A stretch of 64,000 bases of DNA from Rikenellaceae bacterium (GTDB lineage Bacteria > Bacteroidota > Bacteroidia > Bacteroidales > Rikenellaceae): positions 124,001 to 188,000 of the forward strand of contig CABJAJ010000003.1 in the NCBI GenBank assembly GCA_902363575.1, read 5' to 3'. Numbering within the stretch: position 1 is the first letter of the stretch; every line of letters begins with the position of its first letter. The notes under the pieces were generated by a model, which saw nothing but the letters and a program-made list of their open reading frames with translations, searched no databases and was not told where the DNA came from. Shown in pieces: positions 52,663 to 62,289 of this stretch. The translations under genes and the position numbers were made by a program.

Positions 52663-53982
52663 ATGTATTGTTCGATCACATTCAAAGGTCGCAAGGACCC
52701 CCAGGACCCCAAAATGGTCAAACTGGAAATGATTTTCTACAAGACCGGTTACACCCGCATCCCACGGGTCGTCAACATCACCGGAGCTTACAAATGCTGG
52801 AACAACGAAACCCAGAGTTTTGAATCCGCCTCCAGCGAGTACCTCAAGAAAAACCAACTGCTCCTCGAAGTAAAAGAAAAGTACATGTCCGTTGCCGAAC
52901 GGTGGGAAAAGGAAGGCCGTAACTTCTCCGTACTGCAATGGGCCGATTGCTTCAAACCCAAAGAAGAGGAGAAAGAGAAAAAAGAATCGAAAGTATTGAC
53001 CGTCCTCCAACTCATCAATGCCAGAATCGAATACTTCGAGAACCACGAAAAATTCAAGAACGGCAAGCTCGTCAAGAGTGTCGGTACCGCCGGCATGTAT
53101 AAGCAGTTCCGTACTTCACTCTCAGCTTTTACCCAGAAGCAGTACAACAAAGACCTGTCCCGCTTTTATTTCACCGACATTACTCAGAAATTCCTTCTGG
53201 AGTACATCGTCTATCTGGAGCGGCGCGGCATCGAAAACGGCAACCGTGCCGGCTTGCGCCAGCTCCTTCGTATCTTCCGTGCTTTGGTAAACTACGCCAA
53301 AGACGAACTGCACATGTACGGCGCTAATCCCACAATCTTCGAGGCGGCGACGGAAAAGATGGCATGGGGACAGTTCGAGTCCAAAGCCGTCAATCCGAAC
53401 ATCATCCGCCGGATGGAGTTCATGGACCGCAGCCTCTTCTCCGAGCAGGAGCAGCTCTGCCTCGACCTGTTCCTTTTCAGTTTTTACAGCGGCGGTATGG
53501 CCAACGTCGATGTCGTCAATCTGACATGGGACATGATTAACGAAAAGGAAGGCATAATTGTCTATGAGCGTACCAAATTCCCCAAGCTGGCCAAGCCCCT
53601 GCTCATCGACCGTCTGATCGTAATTCTGGAAAAATACAGAGGCAAAGGCATCGGCGATTATGTTTTCCCGGTCTATACCGAGAAACACGTGACCGACAAA
53701 CAGAAGATGGGATGCCGCAGTAACTTCTCAACCCTCGTCAGCGAAACACTGGACAAGGTTTGCGAGATTCTGGGAATCGACGAGAAAATGACGTGGTACA
53801 CCGCACGAAGCACGTTTATTTCCAGCGAACTCGATGCGGGTACTCCAATCACCCACGTTGCCGAGATGGCCGGTAACAGCGCCCGGACCATTGAGAAACA
53901 CTACTACAAGAACACCAAGCAAGAGGAGCTGCGTCAGCGGATGAATGCTCGCTATGGAAATTGGGGACAACAGGCTATATAA
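52663..53982 (+). CDS. Tyrosine recombinase (integrase 2)
   Basis: The 439-residue product is a Bacteroidota-type integrase/invertase with SAM-like core-binding and catalytic domains. Catalytic boxes depart from the textbook: the first Arg region reads FSFYSGGMANVDVVNL (Gly in place of Arg), the second reads WYTARSTFIS (Arg kept, His not seen), and the last reads MAGNSARTIEKHYYKN, with Tyr kept and Asn in place of His. Such changes occur in active members of this group, so activity cannot be excluded. GC is higher than in the preceding island, which suggests a separate element or remnant. No partner inverted repeats are visible nearby. Confidence 0.85.
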   Translation: MYCSITFKGRKDPQDPKMVKLEMIFYKTGYTRIPRVVNITGAYKCWNNETQSFESASSEYLKKNQLLLEVKEKYMSVAERWEKEGRNFSVLQWADCFKPKEEEKEKKESKVLTVLQLINARIEYFENHEKFKNGKLVKSVGTAGMYKQFRTSLSAFTQKQYNKDLSRFYFTDITQKFLLEYIVYLERRGIENGNRAGLRQLLRIFRALVNYAKDELHMYGANPTIFEAATEKMAWGQFESKAVNPNIIRRMEFMDRSLFSEQEQLCLDLFLFSFYSGGMANVDVVNLTWDMINEKEGIIVYERTKFPKLAKPLLIDRLIVILEKYRGKGIGDYVFPVYTEKHVTDKQKMGCRSNFSTLVSETLDKVCEILGIDEKMTWYTARSTFISSELDAGTPITHVAEMAGNSARTIEKHYYKNTKQEELRQRMNARYGNWGQQAI

Positions 53983-54003
53983 CAGACGTTGTACTAAACA
54001 AAG

Positions 54004-54036
54004 AAAGCTATCGGAGTTTCCCCGATAGCTTTTTAT
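54004..54036 (+). terminator. Bidirectional terminator between integrase 2 and the hmu operon
   Basis: Arms AAAGCTATCGG and CCGATAGCTTT with a seven-base loop are followed by T-rich sequence on the plus strand. It can also stop leftward hmu transcripts. The remaining 54037-54248 shows no gene. Confidence 0.75.
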
Positions 54037-54248
54037 TACTATGTATTTACTATCTTTTATGCAGAATACCTATTTTGTAAAAGATATAAAATATTTGTCT
54101 TGCGACACAAAGTCTGGTAATCTACACTCATCTTCTCACAGTATGCAAAAACATACAACCAAAAGAAAACTCTACCGTGTATTTTCTCTTTTCAATGCGC
54201 TCATCATATATATGTACGGGGTTGTGTCGAAAGATTCACAGATGTGAA

Positions 54249-54575
54249 CTACTCCGGCACATAGATGATTTCGCCGTTTTCGAGTTCGTAGGCGATACCG
54301 ACCTTTTTGCCCCTTTTCCCGCTTTGGGAATCCTGATTCTCGGACGGGGTGTAGCGGTTGATTTTTTCGCCCTCCTTGGTGATGATCTCCATGTTCTCCT
54401 TGCCGGGGTTCTTCACCATCGTGAAGTCCTCCTTGCTGAACATCTCCGTCATGTTGTAACGGCTCACGAGAGCGACCATAAGTGCGACGGCAAACACCAT
54501 CGCCACGTCGAAGAGGTTGCTCACCACGCTCATGGGATCACTGTCTTCCTCCCTGTTCAACAGTCTGCGTTTCAT
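54249..54575 (-). CDS. hmuV: HmuV-like DUF2149 membrane protein
   Basis: The 108-residue product has one membrane segment (VVSNLFDVAMVFAVALMVAL, residues about 17-36) and a soluble tail, the build of DUF2149 proteins. It resembles ExbD/TolR in layout and would work with the ExbB/TolQ-like protein upstream to energise haem uptake or HmuS. The start overlaps the hmuU stop by four bases. It is the last gene of the operon, as in Porphyromonas gingivalis hmuYRSTUV. Confidence 0.8.
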   Translation of the reverse strand: MKRRLLNREEDSDPMSVVSNLFDVAMVFAVALMVALVSRYNMTEMFSKEDFTMVKNPGKENMEIITKEGEKINRYTPSENQDSQSGKRGKKVGIAYELENGEIIYVPE

Positions 54576-55171
54576 CGTTCGGTCTGTTTTTCGTTCAACA
54601 ATTCCGCCACGAACTCAAGATGGGTCATATCCTGCAAGTACCAACGCTGTTTCACCTGCTGTGTGACAAAACCGATGGCAGCGGCGAACAGTCCTACGAC
54701 CGTCGTTGCAAAAGCCACCTGCATGTTGTAGGCCATCGAAGCGATGTCGCCCGTCGAGAGGCCGACCAGCGCGGGACCCATCGGGATGAGTGTTCCCATC
54801 AGTCCGAGCATGGGCCCCATCTTGCCGAGCGTTTTCGAGACCGAAAGGTCCTTGTCCGCCTCGATCTCGAAATCGGAAAGCAGACGCTGCCGCAGCGCCG
54901 CACTGTCGGCTCCGAGCAAACGGTTCATATAGACTACCACCAGCAAAGGGTTCTTCTTGGGCAGACGTTCCGAAAGCGATCGGACATTATTTTTGTTCAG
55001 CCCGTCCAGTTCCTTGCGAAGAAGCGCAGCCGTGCGGCGGATAGCCAGATATTGACCGAAAAAACTGCCGACGAGCAGCAAAGCCCGACCGAAAAAGAAG
55101 ATGAGTAGTACGATGACGGGCACGAGCAAACCCGTCGAAATCCAGTAGAGGATGTCCGAAATGTAGTTCAT
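54572..55171 (-). CDS. hmuU: HmuU-like MotA/TolQ/ExbB family proton channel protein
   Basis: The 199-residue product has three hydrophobic segments in the ExbB/TolQ arrangement. The first is near residues 12-33 (TGLLVPVIVLLIFFFGRALL). The conserved pair is KMGPMLGLMGTLIPMGPALV and NMQVAFATTVVGLFAAAIGF. It should form a proton-driven motor with the DUF2149 protein. Start and stop codons overlap the neighbouring genes by four bases, so the operon is tightly coupled. Confidence 0.88.
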   Translation of the reverse strand: MNYISDILYWISTGLLVPVIVLLIFFFGRALLLVGSFFGQYLAIRRTAALLRKELDGLNKNNVRSLSERLPKKNPLLVVVYMNRLLGADSAALRQRLLSDFEIEADKDLSVSKTLGKMGPMLGLMGTLIPMGPALVGLSTGDIASMAYNMQVAFATTVVGLFAAAIGFVTQQVKQRWYLQDMTHLEFVAELLNEKQTER

Positions 55172-55872
55172 AATGTTATTTGTTTTTTAATTATTCTTTT
55201 CAATTTGATTTTGTACGAAAGCGTCCCGAAGATAAGTCCTGCGACAACAAACAAGACTACTCCCGCAAGTGCCGTCCAATTCACTTCGCTGATGCCTGCA
55301 ACGGCCGTCCGGCCGTTTACCGTGGCGATGACTCCCAGAACGGCAATCAGGGCGTTCGAGAGGAAGAGCAGTTCGAGACGTATCTCCTTTTCGGGCAGCA
55401 GCCGTTTCATGCCGTATGTCCCGCCCGTCAGGACGACGAATACCGTGCCCGCCAGCGACCATGCCACCGTCGGAAACGACATGCCCGGCAGGACGAAGAT
55501 GACCGATACCAACAAGCTGAACAGCACGGGAAAGATGAGTACCCCGGGGAACCACCGCAGGATGCGGTATGCCCATATCGTCCGGGGCTTGACTTTTCCC
55601 GAGGTCTGCATATACGCCGACAGGATGCAGAAAGCCATCTGTATCGCTACCTCCAACGTCAGGACGACAGCCACGTCGAGCATCAGGGCGGAATCCGATA
55701 GCCAAATCGAGATCTGGGATTTCGACTGCTCGACGGCATAGCGCCACATCGAACCCGTGAAGAGGGCGCACACCGCAGCGGAAAATACGACTGCATAGGG
55801 CTTGCGATAGGTCTGCTTCAGGATATAATTGAAGCAGACCAGAATCATCATGACCAGTACGACGGTTTCCAT
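55168..55872 (-). CDS. hmuT: HmuT-like integral membrane protein
   Basis: The 234-residue product has about six to seven hydrophobic segments (for example VLVMMILVCFNYIL, GVLIFPVLFSLLVSVIFVLP, ALAGVVLFVVAGLIFGTLSY). It matches the uncharacterised membrane protein between hmuS and the TolQ-like gene in hmu operons. Its biochemical role is unknown. It overlaps hmuS by one base (TAATG) and hmuU by four. Confidence 0.72.
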   Translation of the reverse strand: METVVLVMMILVCFNYILKQTYRKPYAVVFSAAVCALFTGSMWRYAVEQSKSQISIWLSDSALMLDVAVVLTLEVAIQMAFCILSAYMQTSGKVKPRTIWAYRILRWFPGVLIFPVLFSLLVSVIFVLPGMSFPTVAWSLAGTVFVVLTGGTYGMKRLLPEKEIRLELLFLSNALIAVLGVIATVNGRTAVAGISEVNWTALAGVVLFVVAGLIFGTLSYKIKLKRIIKKQITL

Positions 55873-58800
55873 TACTCCTCCATCTTTTTACGGCGTCGGC
55901 GTACCATCCACACCAGTACAGTGATCGCCACCAATACCAGTACGGCTACCATCGTATTGCTGACCAGCGTCGTCACCTTGTCGGAAGCGTTCATCTCCTC
56001 GCGTTTCAGCACCGTACCTTTGTTCTCGGAGAGCGAAGCCTCGCGCACGTTGCGGATATGCCGCTCGTAACGCCGGGCTGCATCGGGCGCGGTTTTCGAG
56101 GCGATGAACTCGCGCAGTTTCGCATTGTTGCAGACGGTTCCCGAACATGATGGAGCGTATTTATCCACCAGCTCGGTGTGGAGTGCGGCGATGGCTTTCA
56201 ACTGCTCCGCCGAAGCATTCCACATGCCTTTGCGTGCCGTCTCCATCATCACGGCCGTCATCTCCTGCAAGGCGGCGGGGTTCTGCCGCTCGAAGTAACC
56301 TTGCACGCCCAGGTCGAATTTGTCCTGTACATAGACCTCGTAAATCTCGTCCCACAATTCGTTGTCGATGGCTTCGGGCTTCATCACGTTCCATCCGTAG
56401 GTGTTCTGCACGATTTCGGCGAAACCGCCCGCCGCGCTCGCACCGCCTTTCATCTTTTCGCGGATGTATGCCGGATTGAAGAGGGTCGTGCGGCTCTCCA
56501 CGCCGATAGCCTCTTTCAGTTCCTGCATGCGCATGTTGTTGCGGTTGCGGTAATCGCTCAGGTAGGCGTCGGGCTCCTTGCCCGTCACGTTGCGCACGGC
56601 GAGGTTCATGCCGCCCATGAACTCGTATACGTGGTCGAGGCTCAGGGCGCCCCACGTATTGCTCTGACGGGGCTGGATGACGGCATCGGTATTGGTCAAT
56701 GCGGCTTCCAATGCGAATCGCCGCACCTGCTCCCACGCCTTTTCGCTACCGTAGAACGCCCCCATGTTTTGCAGATAGACATCGGCGATTTCGGTGCTGT
56801 TTTCCCAGCGGTCGCCGCTCTGCACCATATCGGTAATTCCTGTGCCGTAGCTGCCGTTCACGCCGCCGAAGACACGGTAGGTCGATACCTCGCGCGCCTC
56901 TTTGGGCGAAAGTCCCTTGTTGACGAGCGTCCGTTCGGCATCGACGACGCTTTGCGCCACGAAGTTCTCGTATTCGTCCTCTTTCGCTGCGGCGGCCATC
57001 TCCACCGCCCGCGAAATAAGAAACAGACGCGAGGCGGCGAGGTCGCGCAACTGTCCGCTGGTCTGCACCACCACGTCGATGCGCGGGCGGCCGAGCTGCG
57101 CGGAGGGAATCAGCCGGATATCGGTCACACGGCCGAAAACGTCGCGGACGGGTTCCACGCCCAGCATATAGAGAATCTGAGCAATGGTGGCGCCTTCGGT
57201 CTCGACGAACTCCCCGCTCCAGAGCGTATAGCTGACTTTGCGGGGAATCGAATCGTGGTGCCGCTCCCGATACATGGCTATCGTATTTTCCGCCAGATCC
57301 TTGCCTCGCTCCCATGCCACCTCGCTCGGTGTGGCTTCGGCGTTCACGGCGTAGAGGTTGCGTCCCGTGGGTACGGTATTCGGGTTGGCGATGGGATCAC
57401 CGCCCGGAGAGGGGGTCGTGTAGCCTCCGGCCATCGCATTGAGGATGGATGAGAATTCGGCTTCGGGGCTTCGCTCCAACGCCGACCGGTAATTTTCCAC
57501 GTTGCGGACGGTGCGTTCGATTTCCATGATGAGGCGGGCGAACTCCTTTTCCTCTTTGGTGTACTCCTTCATGTCCGGCATGATCATCGTCGGCATAGCC
57601 GCAGCCGGACTTTCCGACGTTTTTTCGTCTTTGCCGTGTCCGGCGCTTTCGGGACGTCTGCCGATTTTCGGAATCCACGAGGGATGTTTTGCTCCGGACT
57701 TGGGGATGCCTGCCGGATGCCCCGCCGTCCCCGAAGCCTGCATCGCTTTCATGCGCGCCATCATATCCTGCGGAGCATGGAGCGAGCGTTCGATTTCGCG
57801 CGCCTTGGCGAGATCCGCCGCCGTGATGCCCGCTATAGCGCAGACAGAGGCGTCGGAGACTTGTGCGGAGCCGTCCAGCAGCCGTGTCACTAATTCGCGG
57901 GCAGGCGTCAGATAACGACGGGTAAAGAGCGACTTGTGCTTTTCTAAATCTGCCGACGCCTTGCCGCGCCGCTTGTCCAGTGCCAGCAGCGAATAGGCGA
58001 TCGGCTCGACGGACATGGCGTACACGCTGCTGCGGATGCGCTCCTCGGCATAGGGTTCACCCATCGTGTAGAGCGTGCCCATTACCTTTTCGTTGGCCAG
58101 TTCCTCGGCAAAGGTCTCGATGCGGGCGATTTCCCGTTCGGTATAGGGTGTCGTAAGCAGGGAATCCAGGCGCAGTTCGCGGTGGATGCCCAGTTCTACG
58201 GTCAGGCGTTTCACTTTCAATGAAGCCTCTTTCGTGTCGGGTTTGCCATCGGCATAGAGCAGGTCGTTATACCGCTGGATGGCCGTACACAATTCCTTGT
58301 AGATGCCCCGCACGTCGCTCTCCATGAACGGAGGCGTCAGATGCGACTGCAAAGTGGCATACGCACGGCGTTTGGCGATCATGCCTTCGCCCACGTCGCC
58401 TATCGAGTAGACATAGAGATGAGGCGTCGGCCCGACCAGCGCGTCCGCCCAGTCGTCGCAGCTCAGGGCAACCTGCTTGCGGGGCGTGAATTCCAGCGAT
58501 CCGTGCGTGCCGAAATGAACCAGCACATCGGCGCCGAATCCGTAGCGTGCCCAAAGATAAGAGGCTACATAGGCATGCGGCGGTGCGGCGTCCGTGCCGT
58601 GTACGATGGCGAAATCGTCGTCGCCCGCACCCGCCGCCAGTTGCGGCAACAGCACGACATTGCCCAAATCCACACGGGGCAATGCCAGTCGACCGTCTTC
58701 GGTCGCAATATAGGAGCCGGGGAACTCGCCGTCGAGCGCAGTGACCTCCGCCATCCGTTCGGGACGGGTCGCTGCTGCTGTCCACGCGGTATACTGTTCG

Positions 58801-60125
58801 GCCGATATGAGTTCGGGGTTGCCGTTTTTCAGAAAGTCGGCCTTGGCGCCGCCTGCATAAGCATTGAATACGGCACCCTGACGCTGAATGAGCCGTTCCA
58901 GCTCTGCCGCCGAGGCGGGAAGATGCTCGATGCGGTACCCCTCGCGCTTCATACGCACCAGCAGGTTGTAAAGCGACGGAGCGACCTCCATGCCCGCAGC
59001 GGTCAGGGCATTCTGGCCGGGACCTTTGTAGTAATAGATAGCCACCCGCTTCTCGCTGTTGGGCTTGCTTCGCAGAGCGACATGGTTATTGACGGTCTCG
59101 ACGAACGTCGCCAGCCGTTCGGGCATGGCGTATGCCTGCTGCAACCCCTCCGCATCGAGGCGGTGCCCGAAGAGTGCGTATGGGCGGATGGCTCCGTCGA
59201 TTTCGGGCATGACGACGCTTTGCGACAGGAAGCCGCCGTTCATGCCCATCTTGTCCGCCTCCCACTCATCGACCAGCCGGTTGACGTTCAGCGGGGCGAA
59301 CAACGGAATGTCGCGCTTCGTGAGGTAGTTCACCATGTCGTCGCCCATGCGGCCGTGCGCCATGTTGATTACAGCGGACGGGCGTATCGAGTCAGCCTGA
59401 CCGCTCCGTACAGCAGCCTGCATGTCGCGGATGCAATAGACCCTATTGCCCGTCCGTTCCAGCGCGGCGACCAGCTCCTCCGGCTCGCCCATCTGACCCG
59501 TGACGATGAGATGCGGGGCATCTTCGCTCCACAGACCGTGTTTGCGCAGAAACGCATCGTATTCGGCGACGCTGCCGAAATCCGTCTCCTCGTCTTCGGG
59601 GTTGTCCGGGTCGATGTGGTAGAACTGCTTCTGCTCCCGTTCGACGGGGGCGTCGGGCTCGTCGCTGTCGAAGGTCTTGCCGTCGACGGTGCGACGGATA
59701 AAGACGAGCATATTGCGGTAGTTGCGGCGTCCGCCGCCGTTCAGATAGCCTTTGACGGTGGCAACGGTCGCAGAATCCGCCGATACGATTGCGTTGGCGG
59801 GATCGGTTGCCATTGTGGTGATTACGGCAAGTCCGTTGTCGGCGGCCCGCTGTATGGCAGCCCGCTGCTCGGCCGTGATACGCAATCCCATACCGTTTAT
59901 CAGCACCAAGTCGTATTTACCGATGTCGTCCAGCTCTTCCGTGTCGAGCACCGAAAGGCGGATGCGGGCTTGGTCGTTCGCCTTGGCGATTTGCCCCAGC
60001 GTAATGACCTGATAATTTACAAAAGCGATGCGCGTGGCGGAGAACCAAACGTTCCAAGCCACGACACCGGCTGCGATAACGAGCAGGGCGACAATCCCTG
60101 CCCGGATTTTTCCTTTTCGTTTCAT
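55872..60125 (-). CDS. hmuS: HmuS, CobN/magnesium-chelatase-like haem protein
   Basis: The 1417-residue product belongs to the CobN/BchH chelatase large-subunit family. Here it sits in a haem locus without cobaltochelatase partners CobS/CobT. It has a membrane segment at each end (GIVALLVIAAGVVAWNVWF near residue 9 and TMVAVLVLVAITVLVWMV near 1390), so it is anchored in the inner membrane. Family-type stretches include HFGTHGSLEFTPRKQ, SIGDVGEGMIAKRRAYA and QPRQSNTWGALSLDHVYEF. HmuS homologues are reported or proposed to remove iron from haem anaerobically. A Gly/Ser/Pro-rich linker lies near residue 800-830. Confidence 0.9.
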   Translation of the reverse strand: MKRKGKIRAGIVALLVIAAGVVAWNVWFSATRIAFVNYQVITLGQIAKANDQARIRLSVLDTEELDDIGKYDLVLINGMGLRITAEQRAAIQRAADNGLAVITTMATDPANAIVSADSATVATVKGYLNGGGRRNYRNMLVFIRRTVDGKTFDSDEPDAPVEREQKQFYHIDPDNPEDEETDFGSVAEYDAFLRKHGLWSEDAPHLIVTGQMGEPEELVAALERTGNRVYCIRDMQAAVRSGQADSIRPSAVINMAHGRMGDDMVNYLTKRDIPLFAPLNVNRLVDEWEADKMGMNGGFLSQSVVMPEIDGAIRPYALFGHRLDAEGLQQAYAMPERLATFVETVNNHVALRSKPNSEKRVAIYYYKGPGQNALTAAGMEVAPSLYNLLVRMKREGYRIEHLPASAAELERLIQRQGAVFNAYAGGAKADFLKNGNPELISAEQYTAWTAAATRPERMAEVTALDGEFPGSYIATEDGRLALPRVDLGNVVLLPQLAAGAGDDDFAIVHGTDAAPPHAYVASYLWARYGFGADVLVHFGTHGSLEFTPRKQVALSCDDWADALVGPTPHLYVYSIGDVGEGMIAKRRAYATLQSHLTPPFMESDVRGIYKELCTAIQRYNDLLYADGKPDTKEASLKVKRLTVELGIHRELRLDSLLTTPYTEREIARIETFAEELANEKVMGTLYTMGEPYAEERIRSSVYAMSVEPIAYSLLALDKRRGKASADLEKHKSLFTRRYLTPARELVTRLLDGSAQVSDASVCAIAGITAADLAKAREIERSLHAPQDMMARMKAMQASGTAGHPAGIPKSGAKHPSWIPKIGRRPESAGHGKDEKTSESPAAAMPTMIMPDMKEYTKEEKEFARLIMEIERTVRNVENYRSALERSPEAEFSSILNAMAGGYTTPSPGGDPIANPNTVPTGRNLYAVNAEATPSEVAWERGKDLAENTIAMYRERHHDSIPRKVSYTLWSGEFVETEGATIAQILYMLGVEPVRDVFGRVTDIRLIPSAQLGRPRIDVVVQTSGQLRDLAASRLFLISRAVEMAAAAKEDEYENFVAQSVVDAERTLVNKGLSPKEAREVSTYRVFGGVNGSYGTGITDMVQSGDRWENSTEIADVYLQNMGAFYGSEKAWEQVRRFALEAALTNTDAVIQPRQSNTWGALSLDHVYEFMGGMNLAVRNVTGKEPDAYLSDYRNRNNMRMQELKEAIGVESRTTLFNPAYIREKMKGGASAAGGFAEIVQNTYGWNVMKPEAIDNELWDEIYEVYVQDKFDLGVQGYFERQNPAALQEMTAVMMETARKGMWNASAEQLKAIAALHTELVDKYAPSCSGTVCNNAKLREFIASKTAPDAARRYERHIRNVREASLSENKGTVLKREEMNASDKVTTLVSNTMVAVLVLVAITVLVWMVRRRRKKMEE

Positions 60126-60135
60126 ATCGTTGTTT

Positions 60136-62289
60136 TTATTTTTTCTTAAACATTCGCTCCATGTCGAGCGACAAGCCCACCGAGCAGGCAGTTCCCGTCG
60201 TGCTCGGGGAGTTGCTGTAATAGTAGCGGGGACGGTAGTCGAACAGGTTGTCCACGGCCAGCGTGACGTTTACGCCTCTCCATATCCGCTGCGTGAGGCT
60301 CAGCTTCCATATCGTGTAGCCCGGATAGGTCTGTCGTTCGGTCTGTTCATACGAGGTAATTTCGGTATAAACATCTGTGGTCACTTTCGACAGCCAGCGT
60401 CCCGACAATGCCACGCTCAGCCCGTAATGTTTCCAGTCCTTGTCGTAAGCGAGGCGTGCCGTAGCGGTGTGGGGACGGGTCGAGGAGAGCATCGGCTCGC
60501 CCTTTCTGATGTGCTCATAGGTATAGGCATACGACAGCCGCCATGATACACCGCAGGGATAGCGTCCCGACGCGTTGGCATCCACACCCGCCACCTGCAA
60601 ACGCGACATATTGGTATATACCTGACCGCCCAGAGCCTGGTTCCATGCCGTGGTGATACGGTCGTCGACGATGTTGTAGAATCCCGTGACCGTCACGTTG
60701 TGCCGTCCTTTCATGTATTCGGCCGAGAGCGAGAAGTTGTGGCTCGACTCGGGTTTGAGGTCGGGATTGCCGTAGATCATGAAGATGTTGCCCATGTAGA
60801 AATTCATGTACATCTCCTTGAGCGTGGGTGCGCGGAAGCCTCCGGCATACGAACCCCTCAGGGAGCAGTTCTTCAATTTATACATCAATCCCAGTTTCGG
60901 GGAGAAATGCGAGAGCTTCGCCTCCGAGAACCAGTCGAAACGCAGTCCGGCAATCAGATTGAACTTCTTGCGGGGGTTCCAGTCGAACTGGGCGAAGGCG
61001 TCCGCCGTATGCTGGGTATGGCTGCCGTTGTCCTCGAACTGATACGACATCAGGTAGTCGCGCATGTAGTCGCCGCCGACGGTCAGGATGTGCTTGTCCG
61101 CGAAGGTGCGGTTGTAGAGCGTGCGGAGGGTATGCTGCACGTTGCTGTAATCGCGCACATCACGGTCGGCCGGCACCAGGTAGTCGCTCTTATCGTACTG
61201 GTCGAACGCATACGAGAGTTCCAGATCGTCTTTGTCGGTGGGGCTGTAATTCCCTTTCAGACCGCCCGTAAAGCTGCGGTAATGGTCTTTGAGACTTTCC
61301 GAAGAACTGCGCTCACGGAAAAAGTAACCCGCGCGTGCCGTGAATTTCAGTCCGTCCGCAGCGGTGAATACCAGACGTTCCTTGACATTGAGCGTGGAGT
61401 GGCCGTAGATGGTGCTGTAATCGCCGACTTCGGTGTTGTCCGTGCCTTTCGACAGGTCGATGGCGTCGATGGAGGTGTACTGTACATTGGTCAACGAGTT
61501 GAACCGCCCCTGATCGAATCCCACCGAACCGCCGTAGCGCTGTTCGTTGTGCGCCCCGTAGCGGCCGTTCAGGTTCACCGACCACGGCTCCTGCGATTCG
61601 CGGCTGATGATGTTGACCACACCGCCCACGGCATTCGAGCCGTAGAGAGACGATGCAGCCCCTTTCACAATTTCGATGCGCTGCACGTTGTCCATGTTCA
61701 GGCGGCTGTAATCCACGTTGTCGAGCGTTTCTCCCGCCAGACGCTCCCCGTCGACGAGAAACAGCACCGAGTTGCCGCCGAAGCCCGACATATTGAGCGA
61801 CGTCTGCTGGTTCATCGAATAGGAAAACTCGATACCCGGCAGTTCGGTTTGCAGCAGATCGCCTATATTGGTGGCGTCCGTCCGCTTGATGTCCCGTTCC
61901 GAAATCACCCGCGTCACGATGGGAACGTCTTTCAACAGCTTGGGTGTGCGGGTGCCCGTCACCACCACCTGGTCGAGCATCAGCGGATTTTCTTTGAGCC
62001 GGAAATCCGATGCGCTGTCATGGTTGCCGTCGACGACCTGTACCGCATCGAAATAACCGATATAGGTCGCGGTCAATGTATACCTCCCGTTATCGGGAAG
62101 CCGCAGTTCGTAATGCCCTTCGACATCCGTCACGGCACCGAGCGCCGGACGCTCTTTCACGATGACGGTGGCGCCCGCCAAGGGCTCGCCGTTGCCGTCG
62201 GTCACGATACCGAAGATTCGGTTCTGCGCCAAAACATCGGTCGCAGCGAGCAGTCCGAGCAACAAAAAAATAACGGTTCTTTTCATCAT
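60136..62289 (-). CDS. hmuR: HmuR, TonB-dependent haem receptor
   Basis: The 717-residue outer-membrane receptor has a signal peptide (MMKRTVIFLLLGLLAATDVL), a carboxypeptidase-like repeat (IFGIVTDGNGEPLAGATVIV), a plug (VVVTGTRTPKLLKDVPIVTR) and a 22-strand barrel ending in Phe-like residues. Haem-receptor motifs FRAP (AGGFRAPTLKEMY) and NPDL (YGNPDLKPE) are present; P. gingivalis HmuR uses such motifs with nearby His. The start overlaps the HmuY stop (ATGATGA); the second Met (62286) is also possible. It passes haem to the periplasm using TonB energy. Confidence 0.92.
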   Translation of the reverse strand: MMKRTVIFLLLGLLAATDVLAQNRIFGIVTDGNGEPLAGATVIVKERPALGAVTDVEGHYELRLPDNGRYTLTATYIGYFDAVQVVDGNHDSASDFRLKENPLMLDQVVVTGTRTPKLLKDVPIVTRVISERDIKRTDATNIGDLLQTELPGIEFSYSMNQQTSLNMSGFGGNSVLFLVDGERLAGETLDNVDYSRLNMDNVQRIEIVKGAASSLYGSNAVGGVVNIISRESQEPWSVNLNGRYGAHNEQRYGGSVGFDQGRFNSLTNVQYTSIDAIDLSKGTDNTEVGDYSTIYGHSTLNVKERLVFTAADGLKFTARAGYFFRERSSSESLKDHYRSFTGGLKGNYSPTDKDDLELSYAFDQYDKSDYLVPADRDVRDYSNVQHTLRTLYNRTFADKHILTVGGDYMRDYLMSYQFEDNGSHTQHTADAFAQFDWNPRKKFNLIAGLRFDWFSEAKLSHFSPKLGLMYKLKNCSLRGSYAGGFRAPTLKEMYMNFYMGNIFMIYGNPDLKPESSHNFSLSAEYMKGRHNVTVTGFYNIVDDRITTAWNQALGGQVYTNMSRLQVAGVDANASGRYPCGVSWRLSYAYTYEHIRKGEPMLSSTRPHTATARLAYDKDWKHYGLSVALSGRWLSKVTTDVYTEITSYEQTERQTYPGYTIWKLSLTQRIWRGVNVTLAVDNLFDYRPRYYYSNSPSTTGTACSVGLSLDMERMFKKK

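Noticed and set aside
55872..60125. CobN for cobalamin synthesis
   Set aside because: No cobS/cobT or cobalamin genes are nearby. Membrane anchors at both ends and the HmuY/R/T/U/V neighbours point to HmuS.
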